Positions 29,529 through 39,805 are shown, counted from the stretch's first letter. The stretch is 64,000 nt of DNA from Staphylococcus taiwanensis (GCA_020544305.1 CP058667.1:1860001-1924000); one strand, 5' to 3'. Translations and numbers: made by a program. Notes: generated from the sequence alone by a model not told the origin.

Positions 29529-30518
29529 CTAATAAGACATTAATTTTAAAATCTCTTCTTTTTTAATGTCACCGAAATAATGATAAAAGTCAAAGTCTTC
29601 CATAGCTTCTTTAATATGCGTATAATCATGTAACGTCCCTATTAAAGCATTCTCTAATTCAGTGACATCACCTTCACCAAAGAAGTCTCCAAAGATTCTA
29701 GCATGTTCAATTTTGCCTTTTTTGACGTCAAATTTGATTTGTACAAAACCTTTTTCAAATTTTTCATCACGTTCAAAATTATAGTTAGGATTTCTACCAT
29801 AATTCCAATCCCAAGTTCTATATTTATTATTACTTAACTCTTCAATATTTTTCCAATCTTCATCAGTCAATTTATATTCTTCAACTTCATGTTCTCCAAA
29901 TATTGTTTTTAGAATAATTTGCTTAAATTGGTCGATTGATATTGATTCATCTAAGAATTCGTCAATATTTGCTACACGTTTACGTACAGATTTAACACCT
30001 TTTGATTGAATTTTTTTCGGATTAACTTTTAAGGCATTTTGGACCTCTCCTAAATCACTATTCAACATTAGCGTTCCATGACTAAACATTCTATCTTTTA
30101 CTTTAACCATCGCGTTACCTGAAATTTTTGCCTGGCCCACTTGGATATCATTTCGACCAGTCATTTCAGCATTAACCCCCATCGATTGTAATGCTTGCAC
30201 AATGGGTTCAGTAAATTTTTTAAAATTATGGAAACTATTGCCATCATCATCAGTGATAAAACTAAAATTTAAGTTACCTTGATCATGATACACAGCTCCC
30301 CCACCAGAGATTCTACGTACAACATGAATATTATTTTCATCAACATATTGCTTGTTAACTTCTTCAATTGTATTTTGATTTTTACCAACAATAATCGAAG
30401 GCCCATTAATATAAAATAAAAAATAACTATCATCTGCTGGTAAATGTTTTAAAACGTATTCTTCCATCGCAAGATTGATAGTAGGATCGTTAATATTATT
30501 GTTGCTTACAAATTTCAT
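29529..30518 (-). CDS. lplA: Lipoate-protein ligase A
   Basis: The 329-aa protein shows the biotin/lipoate ligase core RRISGGGAVYHDQGNLNFSF (about 69-88), the lysine of GNAMVK, and a C-terminal accessory domain. It activates free lipoate with ATP and attaches it to 2-oxoacid dehydrogenases or GcvH. Staphylococci encode more than one lipoate ligase; position matches LplA1. It is divergent from the DUF2187 gene. Confidence 0.93.
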   Translation of the reverse strand: MKFVSNNNINDPTINLAMEEYVLKHLPADDSYFLFYINGPSIIVGKNQNTIEEVNKQYVDENNIHVVRRISGGGAVYHDQGNLNFSFITDDDGNSFHNFKKFTEPIVQALQSMGVNAEMTGRNDIQVGQAKISGNAMVKVKDRMFSHGTLMLNSDLGEVQNALKVNPKKIQSKGVKSVRKRVANIDEFLDESISIDQFKQIILKTIFGEHEVEEYKLTDEDWKNIEELSNNKYRTWDWNYGRNPNYNFERDEKFEKGFVQIKFDVKKGKIEHARIFGDFFGEGDVTELENALIGTLHDYTHIKEAMEDFDFYHYFGDIKKEEILKLMSY

Positions 30519-30718
30519 ATTTATCTCTCCTTTAACTTACCCAATTATGCCCTTAATTCATTTATGCCTTATAATAAAATAGATTGCCAATTATTTACTC
30601 AAATTTGACATTTTATTCATAATTAAAATAATATTTACTTTTTTTAGCATATATTTGTTTATTATTATGTAAAATTTTAGTACAATATAGCCTAGCTATG
30701 ATTTGAGGAGGACTCGAA

Positions 30719-30895
30719 ATGACTGTTGCAGAAGTTGGCAATATCGTAGAATTTTATGACGGTTTAAGAGGCCGTGTTGAAAAAATTAATGACAATTCAG
30801 TAATTGTAGACTTAACTATTATGGATAACTTCAATGATTTAGATTTACCAGAAAAAACGGTTATTAATCACAAACGCTATACAATCGTTGAATAA
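30719..30895 (+). CDS. DUF2187 family small protein (YkvS-like)
   Basis: A 58-aa frame starts at ATG 30719 after GAGGAGG: MTVAEVGNIVEFYDGLRGRV, continuing to HKRYTIVE. It matches the DUF2187 family, which resembles a KOW/SH3-like beta-barrel and is common in Firmicutes. Function is unknown. It is 15 bases upstream of the CPBP-like membrane gene and probably co-transcribed with it. Confidence 0.82.
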   Translation: MTVAEVGNIVEFYDGLRGRVEKINDNSVIVDLTIMDNFNDLDLPEKTVINHKRYTIVE

Positions 30896-30910
30896 GAAGG
30901 TTATTAGTAA

Positions 30911-31513
30911 ATGAAAAATATATCAAAAGCGTTAATTTGGTTTATTGCAAGCTTTATTGTATTCCATTTGATCTTATACATCATGTGGGGAGAACATCAA
31001 GAATACTGGTATTTATATACTGGTATCATGCTAATTGCTGGTATAAGTTATGTTTTTTATCAACGTGATATTAACTCTAAACGTTTATTAACGTCTATTG
31101 GGGTTGGTATAATAACAAGTGTTTTACTTATTATTATACAGTTAATCTTTTCATTATTATCACCACAACTATCTTATGCTGAGCTTATTAAAGAGTTAAC
31201 AAGAACAGGCGTTTATTTCAAATGGCAAATGTTAGTGACATTGATTTTTGTAATTCCGTGTCATGAACTATATATGAGAACAGTTTTGCAAAAAGAGTTA
31301 ACTAAATTCAAATTTCCTACTTGGTTAATAATTATAGTAACTTCGTTATGTTCAAGTTCATTATTTATCTATCTAGACAAATGGTGGATTGTAGCATTTA
31401 TTTTTGTTACGCAAGTCGTTCTATCAATGAGTTACCAATATACTCGTCGTATTGTAACAACATCATTAGGACAAATCGTTGCAATCATTTTACTTTTAAT
31501 ATTTCATGGTTAA
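30911..31513 (+). CDS. CPBP/Abi-like intramembrane protein with degenerate motif
   Basis: The 200-aa protein has about six to seven transmembrane helices. CHELYMRTVLQKEL (about 117-130) resembles motif 1 of the CPBP glutamic-type intramembrane proteases (EExxxR), but the first Glu is His. The later His motifs (FxxxH and HxxxN) are not evident; there is only an FHG at the extreme end. It may be a non-proteolytic relative of the staphylococcal Spd/Abi-type proteins. A strong terminator follows. Confidence 0.6.
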   Translation: MKNISKALIWFIASFIVFHLILYIMWGEHQEYWYLYTGIMLIAGISYVFYQRDINSKRLLTSIGVGIITSVLLIIIQLIFSLLSPQLSYAELIKELTRTGVYFKWQMLVTLIFVIPCHELYMRTVLQKELTKFKFPTWLIIIVTSLCSSSLFIYLDKWWIVAFIFVTQVVLSMSYQYTRRIVTTSLGQIVAIILLLIFHG

Positions 31514-31557
31514 GAAGCTTTTCTTAGTTAAAAGACTAAGAAAAGCTTCTTTTTTTA
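31512..31557. terminator. Terminator after the CPBP-like gene
   Basis: AAGAAGCTTTTCTTAGT pairs perfectly with ACTAAGAAAAGCTTCTT and is followed by TTTTT. Confidence 0.93.
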
Positions 31558-31597
31558 AAGTAATCTTTATTTGTAGAACGTTTATATAATTGAAGGG

Positions 31598-33115
31598 TTA
31601 GTTATCAAACTTTACTCTAAAATTATGATTCACATTCAATTGGTAATTAGAATCTTTTAGTTTTTCAGCAATAAGTGTGCTCATTGGTTGATCGTACGTT
31701 GTATGATGGATAGTCGTATCATCAAGGCGTGAACGGTAATTTCTGTAACAATAGTCTGTCATTGTAACACGGTAAGTACCTTCTAATTTTATGTCTTTCA
31801 AATTTACACGATGAAATGGTTCATTGTTCATATCAACTTCATACTCAAATCCTTGCCATAACGTGCATAATGTTTCGTCTATTATTGTCATACTTAATTG
31901 TTCTTGTTCAAACTGAATATAAGAATACGTATATTCAATCAGATCTTTAATTTGCTGGCCTGTCAAAGTTAAATCTATGGCTTTATCAGGGTGAGGGTAT
32001 GAATGGTAAAGATCTTCATTTGTAATTATACCTGTTAGTCCTTTTTCACCATTTTTAGGAACATTAATACACGTTATTTTATTATCATAGGCTAATTTAA
32101 TACTATCATGTAAAAGTTGCACAAAAGGATGTGGTTTGCCAATTAAATCTTCTAATCCTCTTACTTGTAAATTAAATTCATTTTCAGAAATAATCTCTTT
32201 AGACCAATGTTCAACTGCTTTACGATCATAGTATGTGAGTTCTAACAATTCATTATCTTCTTGATATTCACTTAAATTAATTACAACTGACTCGATATCT
32301 TCTTTTTCAAATGTATTTGTACGTTTCTTAAACCTAATTTTTACGTGCACTAGTTCTTGAGCATTTTGACCAGCTTGAATATATACTGTTTCATAATCAT
32401 TACCTACAATTGTTTGATGTTGATGTGCAGTAATCATTAAATCTATTACGCCAATTTTTTTCATGATTTTTTCAGCTTCATGGGAACTTTCACCATGGCG
32501 TGTATTCGTTTGATTAATTTTGTCTAAACCACCATGATAGATAACTATAAGAAAGTCTGGATGTTCAGTCTCATGAATATATCTGATCCAGCGTTTAGCA
32601 GATAACAGTGTTTTTTCAATACTTACATCTTTTTCCATTTCAGCATATTCATTCTTCATTAATCCATCGGCAGTTAAACCAACGATTGCAATTTTTACGT
32701 TACTAAATTGCTTAATAACATATGGCGTTGAGAAATAAGGTTCTTTGGTCAATGCATATTCAATATTTGCCGATAACCATTGAAATCGTGCTAAAGACAC
32801 TGAGCGTGTTAGAAATGACAAACCAAATTTAAAATCGTCTGGACTAATACCACTTGCATCATATTGCATAGCATTCATTAATTTAATCATTGGGTGACGC
32901 TTATAAGGTGCTACTATAGCGTAATAATGTGCTGCTAAAGAACCGGCGAGACTCCCTCCACTATCTAGTAAAACAACATTCTCATTGTCTTCTCTAACAC
33001 TTTTGACATAAGCCCCTGCACGGTAAATGTTTGAACCAAAATCGCCATTCATGAAATGACTATGCATATCTGAAGTTGCAAGTATATCTATAGTTATATT
33101 TTCATTTTTCTCCAA
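31598..33115 (-). CDS. Metallophosphatase / 5'-nucleotidase family protein with altered active site
   Basis: The ~505-aa protein has an N-terminal calcineurin-like domain and a C-terminal 5'-nucleotidase domain, in the UshA/YunD layout but with no signal peptide, so it is cytosolic. It keeps DMH (D16/H18), YHGG and AHQH. Two canonical motifs differ: GD reads DSGGS, and GNHE reads ISPDD. It may therefore have altered chemistry. I chose TTG 33115, since AAGGGGTG lies 8-9 bases upstream; the ATG 20 codons earlier has no site. It is the third gene after the HtrA-like gene and ktrD on this strand. Confidence 0.75.
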   Translation of the reverse strand: MEKNENITIDILATSDMHSHFMNGDFGSNIYRAGAYVKSVREDNENVVLLDSGGSLAGSLAAHYYAIVAPYKRHPMIKLMNAMQYDASGISPDDFKFGLSFLTRSVSLARFQWLSANIEYALTKEPYFSTPYVIKQFSNVKIAIVGLTADGLMKNEYAEMEKDVSIEKTLLSAKRWIRYIHETEHPDFLIVIYHGGLDKINQTNTRHGESSHEAEKIMKKIGVIDLMITAHQHQTIVGNDYETVYIQAGQNAQELVHVKIRFKKRTNTFEKEDIESVVINLSEYQEDNELLELTYYDRKAVEHWSKEIISENEFNLQVRGLEDLIGKPHPFVQLLHDSIKLAYDNKITCINVPKNGEKGLTGIITNEDLYHSYPHPDKAIDLTLTGQQIKDLIEYTYSYIQFEQEQLSMTIIDETLCTLWQGFEYEVDMNNEPFHRVNLKDIKLEGTYRVTMTDYCYRNYRSRLDDTTIHHTTYDQPMSTLIAEKLKDSNYQLNVNHNFRVKFDN

Positions 33116-33238
33116 AGTTACACACCCCTTATTTAAAGCTAGTTTAACATTTATCAAACTATGAGTGTTATCCATTTCTAACTATCGTTAATAAAAAAAC
33201 ATTTCCAGTAAAAACTTTTACTGAAAATGTCTTTATAC

Positions 33239-34597
33239 TTATCCAATTTGAACTCGTTCTTTTGGATAATGAAATTTATCTGGTTCTTTGCGTCCTGCAA
33301 TCATAATTATGAAGGAAATTAATCCTACACGTCCTATAAACATTAATATCATTAATATCACTTTAGTGAGACCACTAACATTATCAGTTACACCTAAAGT
33401 TAAACCACATGTTCCAAATGCAGACATCACTTCAAAGAAAACTTGTAGGAATGATAAGTTACTTTTTTCAGTGGCTAAAATAACTATCATACTCACAAAT
33501 GTCAGAATTGACGCCATTGTAAAAACAGCAAATGAACGTTGAATATCTACAACATGAATCTCTCTATTAAATACTTTAATTTCTGATTTATCTGTATTGT
33601 TATTAAAATTGATTACAAAAAGAATCAATATTGCAAAAGTTGTGGTACGAATACCACCGCCCACTGAACTTGGAGAAGATCCTATAAACATTAAGATACT
33701 CATTATTACATTAGTTGCATCACTAAAATGAGTCATATCTATTGTTTGTAATCCGGCACTCCTTGTTGTTGCAGACTGAAAGAGTGAATAAAAAAGCGAT
33801 TGATGCCAGCTTAAACCTTTAAATGCATGATTATGCTCTAAAGCTAGAATAGCTAAAACACCAAATATGAATAAAAAGAAATAAGTAGATGTCGTTATCT
33901 TAGTAAATAATGAAAATCGAAAATTTGTTACTCTATTTCTAACATAAGCTCTAATTTCTAATAACACTGGAAAACCTATCGAACCTAGAACTATTAAAAA
34001 CATAACAATAGTCTGAACAAAATAATCCTTGGCATAAGGTACTAACGATTGACCAGTTATGTCTAGCCCACCATTGGTCGTAGCAGAAATAGACACAAAT
34101 AAGCCTTGCATCAATGCGTATTTTAAATCAGGATTATCTCTGTAAAAGTAGAATGCTAATAAAAGTGCACCTACAAATTCGATTGTTAGTATTGTTTTTA
34201 TAATTTCCAAGATTAATTTAACAGTTCCACTCATCGTGTCTTTATTGTTATCTAACATAATTAATTGTCTTTCACGAATACCGATGTGTTTGCCTAAAAC
34301 TACCCATAAAACAGTTCCTATAGCCATAACACCGATACCACCAATATTAAGTATGATAAGTATTATAATCTGTCCAAAAGTTGAATAAGTATCGACGATA
34401 TTAACTGGTGTTAAGCCAGTTACGCTAATACCCGAAACAGCTACAAAAAGTGTGTCTATTGGACTAACACTTACCCCTTGTTTATGCACAAAGGGTAAAT
34501 TTAATAACAAGAAAGCAACAACTATGGCTATTAAATAATACAAAACAATCCCTTGTTGAGGACTTGATTTTTTAAGCAACTTACCGAAAATAGACAT
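33239..34597 (-). CDS. ktrD: Ktr-type potassium uptake membrane subunit
   Basis: The 452-aa protein has four pore repeats with selectivity-filter glycines: SGISVTGLTPV, SATTNGGLD, ATTRSAGLQ and SAFGTCGLT. This is the TrkH/KtrB fold with eight membrane helices and four re-entrant loops. It forms the Na+-linked K+ channel with the cytosolic, c-di-AMP-binding KtrA encoded elsewhere. S. aureus KtrD occupies this same place next to the HtrA-like protease. The start has GAGGTG and lies 18 bases after the protease gene, so the two form an operon. Confidence 0.9.
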   Translation of the reverse strand: MSIFGKLLKKSSPQQGIVLYYLIAIVVAFLLLNLPFVHKQGVSVSPIDTLFVAVSGISVTGLTPVNIVDTYSTFGQIIILIILNIGGIGVMAIGTVLWVVLGKHIGIRERQLIMLDNNKDTMSGTVKLILEIIKTILTIEFVGALLLAFYFYRDNPDLKYALMQGLFVSISATTNGGLDITGQSLVPYAKDYFVQTIVMFLIVLGSIGFPVLLEIRAYVRNRVTNFRFSLFTKITTSTYFFLFIFGVLAILALEHNHAFKGLSWHQSLFYSLFQSATTRSAGLQTIDMTHFSDATNVIMSILMFIGSSPSSVGGGIRTTTFAILILFVINFNNNTDKSEIKVFNREIHVVDIQRSFAVFTMASILTFVSMIVILATEKSNLSFLQVFFEVMSAFGTCGLTLGVTDNVSGLTKVILMILMFIGRVGLISFIIMIAGRKEPDKFHYPKERVQIG

Positions 34598-34615
34598 TAA
34601 CTTGTCACCTCAACG

Positions 34616-36538
34616 TCATTTTAATTTTATTTTTATCTCTTGAGATTTTCCATCTCTATAGATTTTTGCCGACAGCGTTTTTAAGTCTTGTCTGTGATTA
34701 AAAATGGTTTGTCTATAATGTAAATTATCTTTAATTGATTTACTATCTAATTCTACAACTACATCGCCAGTTTTTAAACCTGATTTTTTACCTAATCCAT
34801 CGTCTTTTAATTTTTCTATTACAATACCATAGTTTAATTGATTAGGTATCTTTAAAAGTTGTCTTTCATAATTGTTCAAATCTTCAACATTTTTAATTGC
34901 TAATCCTGTATTAGGATATTCAACTTTACCTTTCTTTTCCAACTCTGTAGCTATACTTTTTGCATCATTTATAGGAATAGCGAATCCCATTCCCTCAATA
35001 TTAGGCATGTTTATTTTTAGCGAAACTATACCTACTAATTCTCCATAACGATTGACGACTGCACCACCAGAATTACCTGGATTTACAGCTGCATCTATTT
35101 GAAATGTTTTAATTAATTCATCATTTTTATTGTCTTTGTCAAAATCAACAGGTACTGCTCTATCTAAACCAGAGATTATCCCTTTTGAGACAGTATTTTT
35201 AAAATCATTGCCTAATGGATTACCAACAATTATAATCGATTCACCTAATATTAACTTACTAGAATCTCCCATCTTAATCGGCTTGATTTTTTTATCTTTA
35301 AAAGAAGCCTTTAAGACTGCAATATCTGACCACATATCTTTGCCAACGACAGTTGCTTTGGTAGATTGGTTATCTCCGTATGAAATCACTATATTGTCAC
35401 TATTACCAACGATATGAGCGTTAGTTAAAATAAAAAAAGTATCGTCTACATTTTTGTAGACGACACCTGATCCAACTTCATTATTTGTGTTTTTAGTATT
35501 ATTAATTTTTGAAGTATTCTTAGGTGTGTCATTCTCTACTGTTACAATCGAGTTAACAGTACTATTAGCATTTTTCATAGTTGATGTGTACTTCGTATGA
35601 TGGTGTTCACTTTGATGAACACTACTATTTTGATTCATTTCAGAAATAATTGCTGAAATTAATATGATGATTAATAGAATAGCTACTACTATCACTATTT
35701 TTAACCAGTGCAATTTAAAGAATCTTTTTACTGTCTCTAAAGCGTCACTATTTGTATTTGATTCTTCTTGAGTAGCACTATGCGCTTCATATTGATTTGT
35801 TTTTGTCTTTTCTTCTGACTTATTACTATCGTTCTGTTTCTCTAATGACTCTTTTTGATGATTGTTGTTTGTCTTAGATTCAATATCTTCTTTAGGCCGT
35901 TTATTATTATTTTCTGTTTTGTTAGAGTCTTTATTTTTATCAATTACTTGTTTTTTCTCTACGTGCTTTTGTTCAGACTTTTGTTGTTGCTCATTTTTAT
36001 TTGATAGCGTTTCATTTTTATTAGTATTCTCTTTTGGGTTAACACTAAGTTGTTCTTTTTCTTTATTTTTCTTAACCCTACTTAACTCTGGTTGTCTCTC
36101 ACCGCTATTATCATGCCCATGATGATTGTTATCATTATTATAGTGAGTAACTTCCCTTGATTTAGAGCTTGAAGAAGCATCATTAGCGTGTGTTTCTTCA
36201 CGGTCTTTCTTCAGTTGTTGTTCTTCCGGTAGTGTTAAGTTATGATGTTCTTCTTTATCATTACTCACTGTAGTTGATTCTTGTTCTGATCTGACTTTAG
36301 CTAAATGTTGTTGCTGTTGAATTTCTTCTTGGGTTAATTTCTCAATTCTAGCTTTTCGTAAATTATCTTTCACACGTTCTTCATTAACTTTTGCTTGCTC
36401 TTGTTCTTTTCGAGCAAGTCTTTCACGTTGTTCTCTTTCCTGTTTTATTCGCTCTTCACGTTCTTCATTGTGAAAATATTCATGTCGCTTACGACGATAT
36501 TTATCTCGAGGTATCACATGCTTTTTATCATTATCCAA
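34616..36538 (-). CDS. HtrA-like membrane-anchored serine protease
   Basis: The ~640-aa protein has a long, charged, low-complexity cytoplasmic N-terminus (about 1-275; Lys/Glu/Asn/Gln-rich, part coiled coil), one membrane helix (about 278-299) and an extracellular trypsin-like domain. His is in LTNAHIVG, Asp in SDIAVLKA and Ser in NPGNSGGAVV. A C-terminal PDZ domain includes KSGLKTGDVV. It follows the S. aureus HtrA-like architecture (about 770 aa there) with a shorter N-terminal region. I chose TTG 36538: it is 8 bases after AGGAG and gives MDNDKKHVIP, as in S. aureus. The GTG at 36547 overlaps that site. Likely role: quality control of exported proteins. Confidence 0.9.
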   Translation of the reverse strand: MDNDKKHVIPRDKYRRKRHEYFHNEEREERIKQEREQRERLARKEQEQAKVNEERVKDNLRKARIEKLTQEEIQQQQHLAKVRSEQESTTVSNDKEEHHNLTLPEEQQLKKDREETHANDASSSSKSREVTHYNNDNNHHGHDNSGERQPELSRVKKNKEKEQLSVNPKENTNKNETLSNKNEQQQKSEQKHVEKKQVIDKNKDSNKTENNNKRPKEDIESKTNNNHQKESLEKQNDSNKSEEKTKTNQYEAHSATQEESNTNSDALETVKRFFKLHWLKIVIVVAILLIIILISAIISEMNQNSSVHQSEHHHTKYTSTMKNANSTVNSIVTVENDTPKNTSKINNTKNTNNEVGSGVVYKNVDDTFFILTNAHIVGNSDNIVISYGDNQSTKATVVGKDMWSDIAVLKASFKDKKIKPIKMGDSSKLILGESIIIVGNPLGNDFKNTVSKGIISGLDRAVPVDFDKDNKNDELIKTFQIDAAVNPGNSGGAVVNRYGELVGIVSLKINMPNIEGMGFAIPINDAKSIATELEKKGKVEYPNTGLAIKNVEDLNNYERQLLKIPNQLNYGIVIEKLKDDGLGKKSGLKTGDVVVELDSKSIKDNLHYRQTIFNHRQDLKTLSAKIYRDGKSQEIKIKLK

Positions 36539-36781
36539 AGATGCCACTCCTATCTTTTAACACACAAAGTCAGAGTTTTAATTGATTATCCTACTCGTGG
36601 TTATTCATATAGTAATTGATACATTACTTAAATTTTAATATCATTAATGACAATTAGCAATGAATTGAGGGTTTAATTATAAATTTTTCTAATGACCATT
36701 ATATATAGCAAAATTTTTCAACATAAAAAATACCTTTAAAACCTGACGCTTTCAGCCAAATTTTAAAGGTAACTTATCTTT

Positions 36782-37576
36782 TTATTTTGCCTTCTTTTTG
36801 TTATTACGTACAGAAGTTAACCATCCAATGACTACTAATAATATCATAACAGTCCAGAAAATTGATTGCCATAATACGCCATGTGGAAATTCTTCAGGTA
36901 ATATTCCAATATCTTTATGTGCAAGTACGATAACAACTAATTTTATACCTACCCAACCAACAATGGCAAAGGCTGCACCTTCAAGGCCTGGGTATTTATT
37001 TAACAAGTCTACAAACCATGTTGCTGCGAAACGCATTAAAATAACACCAATCATTCCGCCAATAAACATGACTCCAAATTGACCTAAGTCCATACCACCG
37101 AAATGGATGCCCATTTTAGGTAAAGTAACCGCAATTGCCATCGCAGCTAACATTGAATCAATTGCAAAAGCAATATCAGCAAATTCTACTTTAAATACTG
37201 TTCCCCAGAATTTCATTGGGCCAACTTTCTTTTCAACACCTGATTCATCATAATGATGATCGTCACCTTCTTGGTGGTCTTCTTCTTTCTTATGGAAGAA
37301 ATTCCACAGATTTCTAATCGACATAAAAATTAAGTAAGCCGCACCGATAGCTTGAATAAACCAGAAATTAACAATAATACTAATTAAAAATAGGGCAATA
37401 AAACGGAAAACAAAAGCGCCTAATAAGCCATAAAATAGTGCTTTCTTTCTTTGCTCAGGTGGTAAATGTTTTACCATCACAGCCATAACCACAGCATTAT
37501 CTGCTGCTAATAATCCTTCTAAAAACACTAAAACTAAAATTACCCATAGATAAGGTAAAATTAAACTCGGATCCAT
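36782..37576 (-). CDS. TerC family integral membrane protein (probable Mn2+ exporter)
   Basis: The 264-aa protein has about seven helices and the TerC signatures LEGLLAADNAVVMAVMV (first Asp motif) and FADIAFAIDSMLAA (second). A His/Glu/Asp-rich loop (KKEEDHQEGDDHHYDESG) lies between them and could bind metal. Bacillus TerC proteins (MeeF/MeeY) supply Mn2+ to exported enzymes, and their genes are controlled by yybP-ykoY riboswitches; the leader here carries such an element. AAAGGAGAG precedes the ATG. Confidence 0.9.
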   Translation of the reverse strand: MDPSLILPYLWVILVLVFLEGLLAADNAVVMAVMVKHLPPEQRKKALFYGLLGAFVFRFIALFLISIIVNFWFIQAIGAAYLIFMSIRNLWNFFHKKEEDHQEGDDHHYDESGVEKKVGPMKFWGTVFKVEFADIAFAIDSMLAAMAIAVTLPKMGIHFGGMDLGQFGVMFIGGMIGVILMRFAATWFVDLLNKYPGLEGAAFAIVGWVGIKLVVIVLAHKDIGILPEEFPHGVLWQSIFWTVMILLVVIGWLTSVRNNKKKAK

Positions 37577-37604
37577 AGCGTATCTCTCCTTTTCAATTTA
37601 AATA

Positions 37605-37765
37605 CAAATAAAGAGACCTATGCTAAATAATAGCAAAGGTCTCACTTAGCAATTTATTTGCCCACTTTACCGGAAGATATGTCTTCGTAATGACGATAAA
37701 GTGCTAACCATTTCATTATTACTATGGTTCTCAAGTTACTCCCCTCTGACAGAATGTCATAGGTA
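37605..37765 (-). promoter_or_regulatory. yybP-ykoY (Mn2+-sensing) riboswitch with terminator, upstream of terC
   Basis: On the minus strand the leader contains GGGGAGTAACTTG, the conserved loop of yybP-ykoY aptamers (GGGGAGTA at 37744-37737). A helix CTTTATCG / CGGTAAAG encloses TCATTACG and the usual Mn-binding side. Near the gene a terminator hairpin GAGACCTTTGCTA / TAGCATAGGTCTC (37643-37612) is followed by TTTATTTG. This is the expected layout of an ON switch that opens the terminator when Mn2+ is bound. The call rests on motif and gene context. Confidence 0.85.
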
Positions 37766-37972
37766 TTCATTTGTTAAAGGTATTATAACTAAAATAAGTA
37801 ACATTGCACAATCATAAATCATTATTTTTTTAAGAAATTGAGAAAAACTTAAATTTACTAAAACAAATTATGATTTACTACTCAAATACCCTCTTTACTT
37901 ACAAATAATTATTATTATAAACAATAACGTTCATAGCAACAGTTGAAAGATTTATCAACTCACTTTTCAACT

Positions 37973-39535
37973 TTATAATAAACTATATAATTTAATTTCT
38001 GGGAACTTCTCTTCAAACCAGCGTGTTGCAAATTCATTCTCAAACAAGAATACAAAATTGTCATATCTATCTTTCACTAAAATAGAACGAGAAGTATTCA
38101 TTTTATCTTGAATGTCGTCTTCATTTTCAATCCAACGTGCTATTTTTCTTCCAACTGGTTCCATTACAACATCTACGTTGTATTCATTCTTCATACGATG
38201 TTCAAATACCTCAAATTGTAATTGACCAACTGCACCAAGAATAATTTGATTCGTATGCAATGTTTTATAATATTGAATTGCACCTTCTTGAACTAATTGT
38301 TCAATACCTTTATGGAAATGTTTTTGTTTCATCACATTTTTAGCAGAAACTTTCATAAAGATTTCAGGCGTGAACTGAGGTAAATCTTGGAAACTATATT
38401 TTTGTTTACCGCCTACTAACGTATCTCCAATTTGGTAATTACCAGTATCATATAAACCTATAATATCACCTGCTACAGCATGGTTAACTGTTTCTTTATC
38501 ATCAGCCATAAATGATGTAGAACGAGTAATTTTTTGTTTTTTATTTGTACGTTGTAATGTTACATCCATTCCTCTTTCAAACGCACCACTCACAACTCGC
38601 ATAAAAGCAATTCTATCACGATGCTTAGGGTCCATATTGGCTTGAATTTTAAAAATAAATCCAGAAAATTCATCATCAAACGGACTCACTTCAATTTCTT
38701 CATTCGTTTGACGAGCATTTGGCATTGGTGCATGATCTACATAAGCATTCAAGAAGTTTTGAACACCAAAATTAGCTAATGCTGAACCAAAGAATACCGG
38801 TGTTAATTCACCATTTAATAATGCGTCATTATCAAATTGTTCGCCCGCTTCTTCAACTAGCATGAATTCTTCAATTGCTTGTTCAAAAGCACTATCATTG
38901 CTAATTGCATGTTCTTCTTGCAATTCATAATCATTATTTAAATGAAGAATATTTTCTTCGTCTCTAAAAGGTTCAATTGTTTTTGACTCACGATCAATGA
39001 TACCAAAGAAATTTTGTCCCATACCTATCGGCCAGTTCATTGGATATGTTTCAATATTTAATGTTTCTTCAATTTCATTTAGCAATTCAAAAGGTTCTTT
39101 CCCAACACGGTCTAATTTATTAATAAAAGTGAAAATTGGAATGCCTCTCATTTTACATACTTTGAATAATTTCAACGTTTGAGGTTCGATACCTTTTGCA
39201 CAGTCAATTACCATAACTGCACTATCAACTGCCATTAATGTACGGTAAGTATCTTCTGAGAAATCTTCGTGTCCTGGTGTATCTAGAATATTAATTTTGT
39301 AATCATCATAATCAAATTGCATGACTGAACTTGTTACTGAGATACCACGTTCTTGTTCAACTTTCATCCAGTCACTTGTTGCAAATTTTCCTGTTTTTTT
39401 ACCTTTAACTGTACCCGCTTCTCTTATCGCTCCACTAAAATATAATAATTTTTCAGTAAGCGTCGTTTTACCAGCATCTGGGTGAGAAATGATGGCAAAC
39501 GTCTTTCTTGATTCTACTTCTTCTTTTAAACTCAT
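37973..39535 (-). CDS. prfC: Peptide chain release factor 3
   Basis: The 520-aa translational GTPase has G1 [10 protein letters not shown], the G2 region [13 protein letters not shown]3 DTPGHEDF and G4 NKLD, followed by domains II and III. RF3 recycles RF1/RF2 from the ribosome. The stop of the upstream YueH-like gene (TAG) abuts its ATG, with AAAGGAG inside that gene's end, so the two are coupled. It is the last gene of the murE operon. Confidence 0.97.
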   Translation of the reverse strand: MSLKEEVESRKTFAIISHPDAGKTTLTEKLLYFSGAIREAGTVKGKKTGKFATSDWMKVEQERGISVTSSVMQFDYDDYKINILDTPGHEDFSEDTYRTLMAVDSAVMVIDCAKGIEPQTLKLFKVCKMRGIPIFTFINKLDRVGKEPFELLNEIEETLNIETYPMNWPIGMGQNFFGIIDRESKTIEPFRDEENILHLNNDYELQEEHAISNDSAFEQAIEEFMLVEEAGEQFDNDALLNGELTPVFFGSALANFGVQNFLNAYVDHAPMPNARQTNEEIEVSPFDDEFSGFIFKIQANMDPKHRDRIAFMRVVSGAFERGMDVTLQRTNKKQKITRSTSFMADDKETVNHAVAGDIIGLYDTGNYQIGDTLVGGKQKYSFQDLPQFTPEIFMKVSAKNVMKQKHFHKGIEQLVQEGAIQYYKTLHTNQIILGAVGQLQFEVFEHRMKNEYNVDVVMEPVGRKIARWIENEDDIQDKMNTSRSILVKDRYDNFVFLFENEFATRWFEEKFPEIKLYSLL

Positions 39536-39805
39536 CTAGTAATCTCCTTTAATATCATTCACAATCCAGTCTGTTAAGATTAAAGCAATTTCTTCTGCAT
39601 CTTCTTCGTCCTTGAAATTAAATAATTGCATAGTTAATTCTTCTTTAATTTCATCATTACTTAAAGCCGACTGAAGTTCTACAGACCAAAATATATCTGG
39701 AATCGCCAACATAAAGTTGTTAGTTTCATTATTAATATATAAATAAACGTTAACTACTTCATTGTTTAATGAAAGTTGTTTAATGTTCAACTGGGCCACC
39801 GCCAA
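39536..39805 (-). CDS. Small acidic protein, YueH-like
   Basis: The 89-aa acidic soluble protein starts inside the end of murE (26-base overlap) and abuts prfC. It shows [10 protein letters not shown] and [10 protein letters not shown] and resembles the YueH family of Firmicutes, which has no known function. The family call is from memory and uncertain; that it is a real gene is supported by its close packing between two conserved genes. Confidence 0.65.
   Translation of the reverse strand: MAVAQLNIKQLSLNNEVVNVYLYINNETNNFMLAIPDIFWSVELQSALSNDEIKEELTMQLFNFKDEEDAEEIALILTDWIVNDIKGDY

Noticed and set aside
36391..36619. Short plus-strand frames opposite the 5' end of the HtrA-like gene
   Set aside because: They are antisense shadows of the charged N-terminal coding region, without ribosome sites.
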